A DNA stretch of 64,000 bases from contig CM051511.1 of assembly GCA_028015205.1 (NCBI GenBank), positions 38,279,204 through 38,343,203 on the forward strand. The letters run 5' to 3'. The notes under the pieces are model-generated. The model was not told the DNA's origin. It saw only the letters and a program-made list of their open reading frames with translations, and ran no database searches. The translations under genes and the position numbers were made by a program. Source of the stretch: Mytilisepta virgata. Lineage: Eukaryota; Mollusca; Bivalvia; Mytilida; Mytilidae. Numbering within the stretch: the first letter of the stretch is position 1; the number at the start of each line of letters is the position of its first letter. Shown one piece after another: positions 56,124 through 64,000 of the stretch.

Positions 56124-57625
56124 TTGTTTCTCCCAATACGCTTGTGCCAAAGAATCTAGGTCATCCCTAATTGTACCCCGACATTTGTTTTTGTTATCGT
56201 TTACGCTCGACCGGATATCGCTTGACGATTTGTTTAGTGCGAGGTCGTGACCTTTAGGACGGCCAATAAAATTCCGTTTCCGCACGAGACTTTTTAATTG
56301 CTCTAGAGCAATGGGAGAAAATCATATATATTACCTACAATAACTAGAAGTATTTTATTTAGAATGTTTTATGACCAGCTTTCATAGAATATTCTTTCTT
56401 CTTCATCGTAATCACTATATAAATGTATAATTATGATGAAACTTGATTGAAGGTTGTGAAGAATTCATTCATACCGCTTCGGTAAGTCGTTTGAACCAAC
56501 AATTACCCAACTGGTAACGTGTCTATGGACCAGTTATTTCGTTTTGAAAGTATTAATGAACTGGGAATTATTTCCCCTTTCTTGAGTTTGCATGTGCGTG
56601 TTTTGAGTGTGTGTCCGTTCGGATGTGTGTGTATATAAAAGGTACAGAGTTTGAGCTTTGATAGCAGCAGGTTGTTTTGGAGGCAAAACTCTTCTGTAAC
56701 ATGCTCAATGAAGAAAATAAAACAATTAGACATGGAAGTTTCTAGAAAAAATAGATTTCGTTACATAAACTTCAGAATGACTTTATATTTCTTCAATAGC
56801 AGTTACATTCTATAATCAACACCTATAAACGAGAGCCGTATCTCTAGAAGTACAATTCTACGACAATTTGGGGTAAAATTTGAAACACAATCGTCATTAA
56901 TTGCTTCAAAGTACGAATTATAGTCGTCACAAAAGAAAGGTCAAATTCTGCCTTTAAGATGTTCTTGAAATCATTGCATTATCACACTTTCATATTAACT
57001 TTCGTGCCTGCTAATAAGACTGACTATATTAAAGCTGTTATTTTTGCAGAAAATTGCTTTAAGGAAAATCATTAGATAATGTCATTGGCACTATATCTTT
57101 TTTGAAGTTCTGTGCTGACATTTATTTTGACGTATATTACAAAAACTTCAAAGGGAAAGTTTTTATATTTATATTCGTATCCTCATAGAAAGGAGAGATT
57201 ATCAATAAAAATATCATCTGTTAATTAACTTAACCATTTGAAATTTGACACTTTTGTTATTATTCTGAACAAACGTGCACAAAAATCTTAGCCAGTCGGG
57301 AGGATTTAGAATTATGTTTTGTTCTGTATATGATGGCTGTTGAATATCATGGAGTTGCCGCCTAATTTTCTAGCCCAAGACGTCTTTAGAAACCTCATTA
57401 GACAAACACATGTTGTTTTCTTAGCCCCGTCTTTGCTGTGATTTGATTATGATAATGAGGAGGAGGAGGATACAGAAAGGTCCTTTCTGATACATTCGGT
57501 CAGGTGTTTTCTCGATCCTTTAACTTTCGATGGCATTAGCGTCTGCTCGTTTTGATTATAAAGAAAATGAGCAACAACGGTAATCGGGACATGACAGCAA
57601 GAGAATGAAAAACATAAAGTAACCC
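56124..57625. other. Non-coding stretch
   Basis: Short frames only. The 130-codon minus frame at 57447-57839 runs through a repeat (57630-57730) and has no motif. Confidence 0.45.
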
Positions 57626-57629
57626 TCCT

Positions 57630-57896
57630 CAGGGGCGTTTCCAGGATATTTGAAAGGGGGGCGTATAACAAAATTCTGGCCGAGCGGAGCGAGGCGAAAA
57701 AAATTTTGGACCTTTTTTTTTGCAAAAAACATAAAATAATTGTGAAATGCACTAATGTAACGGTTCCTGACTTGGAGCATGTATATTTCATAGTTAAAGT
57801 GTCAGGGTTTGATATTTTTTTATGCCGAATTCTCTCCATTAATTGTCTATAGTATATAAAATTGCCATATTCAATACAATATAAGCAGATTACGAT

Positions 57897-57930
<34 letters not shown>

Positions 57931-57980
57931 AAAAGGGGGGAGTACGCCCATTACGCCCTCACCTGGACCCTCCCATGCTC
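57630..57980. repeat. GGGGCG-type dispersed element with T31 run
   Basis: AGGGGCGTTTCCAGGATATT, AAAGGGGGGCGTA and GAGCGGAGCGAGGCGAAAAA start it, and CGCCCTCACCTGGACCCTCC near 57955 is a rough inverse. It resembles 5957-6040 (GGGGCGGATCCAAGGGGG) and 58790-59050 (GCGAGCGAGGAC). The T-run at 57899-57929 lies inside. Confidence 0.5.
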
Positions 57981-58335
57981 CAACTCATCATTGGTGGCAG
58001 CGACAGTAATTCCTCCCTTCTCAAATAGTAAAATAACATGGTAGGCACAAGAAGACTAAGGAGTCTTGACCCACCTTCTCCCATTTCTTGTCCGGTGAAA
58101 AGTCTCTACACATCAATGGAAGTTCAAAAAACAACCCGAAATAAAATGACATTGCCCTTAGAACTTGACTCTTATGTCATGTCCGATTCTGAGCAACTTA
58201 TTTACTTCAATTTTACTAATACTACATAAAATGACAGGAAAACAGATCACGTCAGTTTTGGCACAACCTACTTTCGGCATCACATGCAAATCATAATGGT
58301 CTGTCCCCATAATCTACTGAAATAGCATTGTTTAA

Positions 58336-58530
58336 TGCGATGTTTTGATTCTAAACCGTCCTGGTAGCGAAGTATGTTCGACTCTGACCTTACTTGAAAA
58401 GGGCTGCCAGTTTTTCCTCGATTGTGTTTTCTGGGTTCTTTGACTTTCTCCAAGAAAATAAGAAAATACCCACGAAACCACCAGCTGTGCTGAAATTGGC
58501 TTCAGTCTCTCTAAACAAATGTACACAATC
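58336..58530 (+). mobile_element. Old SINE copy, body and tail only
   Basis: TATGTTCGACTCTGACCTTA, GGGCTGCCAGTTTTTCC and GTGCTGAAATTGGC align with the bodies of the SINEs at 19134 and 62120 with many changes. The tRNA head is barely recognisable. Confidence 0.65.
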
Positions 58531-59100
58531 ACTTCCCTTTTATGACGTCATAGTGAAACGAAAATTTAATCTGTGATATAATAGATGACAATTTGACCAA
58601 TCCAATGACGCGTTACATCCAATATTAAATTATATGAATATATAGCACTAAATGATTTATATATATTTTTGGACCTTTCTTGTTACTTTGAATAATTGGA
58701 TTTCCAGAAATTCGACCCAGGCTCCTCAGACTCGTGTACTGTAAATGGTGAAATGTCAATACAAGAAATTGTTTTTTTAGTTCTTGGGATTTTTTATGGT
58801 CAAAATTGGCGCGAGCGAGGACTAGTTTTTTTTCCAAGCGAAGATAAAAAAAATTTAACTGAAATACATATTGCAAAAAAATGGAAAAATCGCCATTTTC
58901 ACCAAATTTAAGGAGCGGGTGAACAATTCTTATGTTTAATTTCTTGAAAAGTGAGGAATTTGAGGCGAATTTTCAGTTTTTTTGCAAAATTAAGAGGCAA
59001 AAGTTGTTTTTTCTTAAAATTTTTGCAAAGTCTGAAAATCGGAGCGGCGAAATCCAAAGAACTAAAAATCAATTTGGTGTGGCCTAATCATTTAAAATAT
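58531..59100. repeat. Probable further copy of the GAGCGAGG-type element
   Basis: TTCGACCCAGG, GGCGCGAGCGAGGACTAG, GGAGCGGGTGAAC and CGGAGCGGCGAAATCC recall 57630-57730. Boundaries cannot be set. Confidence 0.35.
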
Positions 59101-60617
59101 AACCCTTGTTCGACCCGTCAATTAAAAAAATTCAAATCAATGTTATAGATACTTTTTTCTATCATCATTGTTAATTTATATATACTCTTTTTAACATAAT
59201 TTTTTATCGGAAATATTATTGATTAAGACTCAATTAACTTGGTGTTCATCGGAAATATCAATTTAAATAAGTGCTTTCACTTTCCGATTAATTGGAGAGA
59301 ACACGTTCCGGCTAGTATATAATTATATTTTTGTGGTTGGTTGGTTTCAAAATTAAAACTGATCAATATTCTGTCAAGATCTACCATTAATATATTTGTT
59401 TTCAACCTATATTGCAAATGTATAAATATTAAGGAGTTCACAAAATCACTTCAAACAATTATTTTATAATTATGAATAAATAAATAAATGTTTTCCTGTC
59501 AACATCCTTTTATTTCAATTTGCTCGTGAACAAAGTCATTCTGGCAATTTTAACTGTTAACCTGCTCTGTTTGGATTTTATTTTGCATTTAGTTTTTTTT
59601 CGGTTTGAACGGCTCACTATTTCCGTTTATATTCCCTGTATTGTAAATTTTAATTAATTTTAATATGAGGCAGGTGTTACCTGATGAGTTCCCAAAGTTT
59701 TTTTTAAAAAGGGTATATCAGGAAATCTTCCGTTTCTGTTCCGTTTTCCTTGTTTCGTCCCGTTTCGTCTTTTAGTAATAGCGTCTTTGCGCAAGACCGG
59801 AAATTAGGATCAACTTCCGATTGAAGAAAAAAAAATCTTGTAAGTACAGTAATCTTCTACCATAATAGCTCCCTCCCGGAGCTTATAATTATAAATAGAA
59901 ATGTCAATTGAAAAAAGTAAAATTTGAGTAAAGCTGTCTTATCAAAGGGGGAGGAGGTGGGTGGAATTGAAATAATTATAACATGCCTGACAATAAATTG
60001 GATCATTTTCAATGATAAACAACTTACTTTTTAACATTTTACATACAATATACTTTTGCTTAAGACTTCTATCATGTTGAATAGACAGATGGCAATCGCA
60101 CAGCTGTCCGATAAAATTAATTAAAGAAACCGAAAATAAAACAAGCTTGTTCAAATTTAGCAGTACCTTCGTGTAAATACTCTTTTAGTGTAATAGCAAA
60201 TATTTTTAAATTTTTAATTAAACAATGACGTAAGTTAATAAAATATGCGGAAAAGTCGTTCATTACTGCTGTTGATTGTAAATTGGGAAGCCACTTGTAA
60301 CTAATGCACTCCGTCTTCTTAAGCTTAATAAAGACAATCAGAAGAAAATCTAGAACATTTAATTGTTTTCGGCATGCAAACAAATTCATAATTTATGACT
60401 TTGTCTTAAAATCGAACACACACCTGCCTTTGAAGTCGAAGTAAAATGTAAATGCGTTTTATTTTGGGTTTTTAAAGGGTCAGTGACCAGCTACATTGTA
60501 TATTTATCACGCTTCCAAGATCGTACCCAAAGGTTCTTTCCCGTTTTTCGCATTATGAGTGGGTTTCCCATAGATATTGTTGAATATTCCTTGTATTGCA
60601 CATGGTAGATCTCCTTT
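59101..60617. other. Non-coding stretch
   Basis: Nothing is recognised. Confidence 0.45.
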
Positions 60618-60808
60618 GCTGAAATTTGGATTCCTATTTCGGTATTTTTGGTTTTGAGTACTTCTTGTTTAGAATAAGTTTGGTTTTTGGTCTTCCATAT
60701 GTTTCGGTTTTAATGCTGCTGATGAGAGGTAACTCCTTGAAATGCATCGTAAAGAGCATAGTATAAATTTACTATATCTAATATTAGTATCTTTGGATTG
60801 TTATTTTA
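60618..60808 (-). repeat. Dispersed repeat, inverted partner of 1163-1352
   Basis: See 1163-1352. It is the reverse complement with about one difference per 10-15 bases. Confidence 0.8.
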
Positions 60809-60962
60809 TAATGCATCTCCTTACTAGTTAATTTTTGCAAGATCGCTATTCAGAATAGATCTAAAATGAAAATAGTAAACATGTATAATATTGTCACCTT
60901 TTATTTTTCTTTATACAGTATAACTAAAACGTCAACAAATAATTATACAAAAAAAAATAAGT

Positions 60963-61100
60963 ATGTTGCGAAACAGCTCATACGACAATAAAAAATGAGG
61001 AAAATAAATGGAAATGGTGAGCTCTCAAAAGGGGCATAAAACACTTAAATGTACAAAATTCAGAAGCTGAACAAAACAAAATACAAAATTATAACAAATA
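60963..61100 (+). repeat. Dispersed repeat family R3
   Basis: TGTTGCGAAACAGCTCATAC and AATGGAAATGGTGAGCTC match 50940-50995, and AACAAAACAAAATACAAAATT parallels 26566. Confidence 0.7.
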
Positions 61101-61835
61101 ATTATAGTATAACTAATCTTGAAGTTCGAATACCTAAAATCCATGAGTGACTGAAAAACACATTAATTCACAAATGTGCGTAGCGCATGCGTGAAATATT
61201 AATGTTGTTCGGTCAGTTGTCGGTCACGATTTGTAGAATTTTGGTTCACATGCATTGGAATTTCAAGATTAGTTATTCTGTTAATTAAGATTTAATAAAA
61301 AAATATAGGAATTATGTTTTTATATGACAACGCGTTGAAGTTTATATGGGTAATGTCTTTGGTTACATTTTTGCTCCTTAGGTATATTTGTCCTTTTTAT
61401 TGTTCCTAGAGTTAAAATAACTAGTGGATTATCGGATTTTTTTTCACTTAGAAATCACACTCAATGTAATTAACATTAAGCTAAGTAAGGACTAGATAAT
61501 CAAGAATATGTCCTCTGAGAAAGCCTCATTCTGTAAATTACCATAGTTGCGTATAAATAATTGCAATTGACACTTGTACAAGATTTAAAAAAAATTAAAA
61601 CAGAAAAGAATTAATATTACTTTCGTTGAAAAAAAGAAGGGTCATTTGATTACATTATTTAGCTTAAAATACCTTCTACGTGCACTTTCTAAGAAGATAC
61701 ATGTAGCTTTCCTTGCAAAGTTTACTTCAATACATTTAATATAAAATTTCTATATATAACAGTCAGGTATCGGGACTTTAGATGGTCAGGATAGATAAGG
61801 GAGAGGTTTCGGCAACCACCACAGCGTCAGGATAG
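61101..61835. other. Non-coding stretch with a short direct repeat
   Basis: GGTCAGGATAGATAAGG(G)AGAGGT-like words occur twice (61785 and 61825). Nothing else is recognised. Confidence 0.45.
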
Positions 61836-61839
61836 ATAA

Positions 61840-62045
61840 GGTTGAGGTATGTGTACCCATAAAACCGCTCTATCCCCAAAATCCTCGTGCCAAGTCACAC
61901 TATTCTGAAGTTGTTATGTTTTTGTGTTTGTTTTTTTCTGCTTTTTTCTGTTAATTTTTGTCTTAGGATCTGTCAGTTGGTTGGCGGTAATTGTTTGATT
62001 TTTCATGGTTGACTTTTCCTGTTATCAGTTTTGTTGTTTATTCTG
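61840..62045 (+). repeat. Dispersed repeat family R1
   Basis: GTACCCATAAAACCGCTCTA, GCCAAGTCACACTATTCTGA and TTTTCCTGTTATCAGTTTTG parallel 62925-63110. Confidence 0.75.
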
Positions 62046-62119
62046 TAAAAATGAAATCAGTCTTTGATCTTATAGCTTTTGTTTTCACGTCAATAGTAGT
62101 GCAATTTACCATTAGTTTG

Positions 62120-62385
62120 CGGGGCCTCTGTGACAGAGTGGTCTAGGTAGTTCGTCACGACTACTAATGATCACTAGTCTGTCAACACTGGGGTTGTGAG
62201 TTCGAATCTCACCTGTGGCGGGATGTGTTCGACTCCGGTCTAAATTGACAAGGATTGCCAATTTTCCCACCGAAGGTCGGTGGTTATCTCCAGGTACTCC
62301 GGCTTCCCCTACCAATAAAATCTGACCGCCGCGAAATAGCCAAATGTGCTGAAAATGGCATAAAACCCCAAACTAAACAAATACA
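62120..62385 (+). mobile_element. tRNA-derived SINE with 9-bp target duplication
   Basis: The head contains an A-box (ACAGAGTGGTCTAGG, from 62133) and a B-box (GAGTTCGAATCTC, 62189-62201). The body runs to GCATAAAACCCCAAACTAAA. ATTAGTTTG flanks it (62111-62119 and 62386-62394). It is highly similar to the SINE at 19134 in head, body end and tail, but keeps CCCACCGAAGGTCGGTGGTT where the other copy has foreign sequence. The layout matches tRNA-headed mollusc SINEs; I do not assign the subfamily. Confidence 0.9.
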
Positions 62386-62394
62386 ATTAGTTTG

Positions 62395-62920
62395 GATGGA
62401 GGTATACTGTTGTTCATTTGTTTTGTATGTCAATATTCATTTTTTCTATTCACTGTCTCCATTTCTAATGATTAAATATGTATATGGGAGCTAATTGAAT
62501 ATAAATAAATTAATCGGAAACATTAGAAACAGTTACAAATCATGATAATTCAATTACTATGTCAGATACTATGTCAGATACGCAAGAAATGATTAATTGA
62601 ACATATGTCAACATTCAGGTGTCAAAACTATCCCAACAATATGTACAAAAATCAAATAAAACAGAATATAGTGTGTATGTCAACTCAATGGTTTGATATA
62701 TTGGCAGTTTGGAAGTTGTTAATGGTGTAGAAGTAATAGCGCAGCATTGTATAGAGCATTGTAGTTGTGCTTTACCGATTTTGATGTACTAAAATATATA
62801 CAAGTTCTTTTCATAGAAAATGTCTCTTCAGTTGTTCTTAAGACAGGAAATGTTAAAAGGTGAAATAATTACCCAAAATTGCACAACGGATTGACCAAAA
62901 ATTGATAACACAGACAAAGG
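62395..62920. other. Non-coding stretch
   Basis: Nothing is recognised. Confidence 0.45.
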
Positions 62921-62924
62921 TTTG

Positions 62925-63120
62925 GATACCCATAAAATCGGTTTAACTCCGCCACTGTTCAGTGTCTGTACCTAGTCAGACTATCCTGATTCTCTGTTGT
63001 GTTAATGTTTGTGTTTTGTACTCTTTTGTGTTGTTTTGTTTTGTCAGGAGTTTATGAATTGCTTTTATTGATTGGTATGTCATTGTTGACCTTTCCTGTT
63101 ATCTATTGTGTTGTTTAACC
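62925..63120 (+). repeat. Dispersed repeat family R1
   Basis: GGATACCCATAAAATCGG, AGTGTCTGTACCTAGTCAGA and GTCATTGTTGACCTTTCCTG. It is followed after 75 bp by an inverted R1 copy. Confidence 0.8.
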
Positions 63121-63194
63121 AAATTACAGGGGAGGTTATGCAAGAGAGAGATACCCCTATCTTCGAATATTTAACAACAACATAACATTCGTCC

Positions 63195-63425
63195 TTTTAT
63201 GAACAACACAATGGATAGCAGGAAAGGTCAGAAATGACAATCAGATAATGGCATTCAATCGACAGAGACCCTGAGAAAAAAATCACATTAATGAACACAA
63301 AATTAAAACATAGAAACAATAAAATCGGAAAAGTCTGACTTGGTACAGACTCTTTGTAGTGGTAGGGTGAAACCAGTTTTATGGGTACTTAAACCTCCCT
63401 TTAACTATCCCGAACCTCTGGTGTA
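63195..63425 (-). repeat. Dispersed repeat family R1, inverted
   Basis: AGGAAAGGTCAGAAATGACA, TCTGACTTGGTACAGACTCT and CCAGTTTTATGGGTACTTAA are the reverse of 62925-63120. The pair forms a 0.5-kb inverted repeat. Confidence 0.8.
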
Positions 63426-64000
63426 TAAAACACGCCATAAAAACCAAGTAAACAAGAAACCGCTAGTTTGAAGCTTTAAAATGTGTTGCACAGTACAAAA
63501 TCTTGATAGCAGGGTCAAAATGCGCTCGTTTTAAATGTAAAACCAGCTATAGCTATAATAGCTGCTGATCATGTATAAACCGATGCTCTATTAAACGAAA
63601 TAAAACTCCCCAAAAAGGGCCTGTAATTGTACTTTCATACAGTTCAACAGAAATCGGCTATCCAGGTAGAATATAAAGTCAACAGATATTTCCCATAATA
63701 TCCCATAGACCCGTGGATAACATAATGGAGTCATTTTGTGACCTTGAATGATGAGCAGATGCCATCGCAGATATGACTTCCACGTACGAATGATTGGATG
63801 TTTGTTAAAATAGTCTTGTACAAACACTTGGGAATCTTCAATATTCCCTGTTGTCGGTATTGTGGTTTTTCTAGCAATGTTGAAAGGTTTGGTTTTCACA
63901 AGCAAAATGAAAGTTAACCCAAACAGAAATCAATAATCTACAATAACGATTTTCAGCTACTTGTTATTTTTCTTATCAGTGGACCCCAGTGAAAAAAAAA
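63426..64000. other. Non-coding end of the window
   Basis: The 104-codon minus frame at 63591-63905 has no recognisable motif. It could run beyond an intron, but nothing supports that. Confidence 0.4.

Overview
This is eukaryotic, AT-rich DNA with no recognisable intact host gene. Open frames are short and chance-like except inside one retrotransposon. Several dispersed repeats look like those I know from marine bivalves: a dispersed motif at 55355-55420, a longer repeat at 27112-27480, Helitron ends of the bivalve type, and tRNA-headed SINEs. A mussel (Mytilus-like) genome is my best inference. It is not proven from the sequence alone. The window reads as an intergenic or intronic stretch built from nested mobile elements.

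Layout. 1-8138: old dispersed repeats, a non-autonomous Helitron (copy A, 2573-3958), degenerate simple repeats and a palindromic element (6803-7005). 8139-8731: a solo LTR with a 4-bp target duplication. 9150-12660: dispersed repeat families. 12750-13743: a foldback element whose arms are 21-bp tandem repeats and whose centre is telomere-type CCCTAA/TTAGGG DNA. 14237-16400: a hairpin, a second Helitron copy (B, 14421-16054) with a 229-bp MITE nested in it, and a tRNA-like SINE remnant. 18104-20033: a 48-bp tandem repeat, a possible coding remnant, a SINE with a 13-bp target duplication and a 127-bp tandem duplication. 25265-25535: a MITE candidate flanked by TTAA. 27941-28512: a decayed minus-strand gene fragment ending in a CXC-like cysteine cluster. 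31630-38825: several independent palindromic elements. 41552-47677: a complete but defective LTR retrotransposon. 47682-64000: mostly featureless AT-rich DNA with further dispersed repeats, a long hairpin (55969-56123) and a second SINE (62120-62385).

The main element is the LTR retrotransposon at 41552-47677, of the same family as the solo LTR at 8139. It has 607/606-bp LTRs, a 4-bp target duplication, a tRNA-Pro-like primer site, a polypurine tract, and a 590-residue Gag-protease frame with a SCAN-like capsid segment. Its pol order is protease, integrase, reverse transcriptase, RNase H. The protein motifs are Ty3/gypsy type (GPY/F module, YIDD reverse transcriptase) but the order is that of Ty1/copia, which is the hallmark of the Gmr1 group. 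This copy is dead: pol carries in-frame stops and frameshifts, and one catalytic Asp of the reverse transcriptase is replaced by Tyr.

Nothing here resembles a prokaryotic operon, CRISPR array, rRNA gene or functional tRNA gene. All coordinates and repeat comparisons were made by eye.
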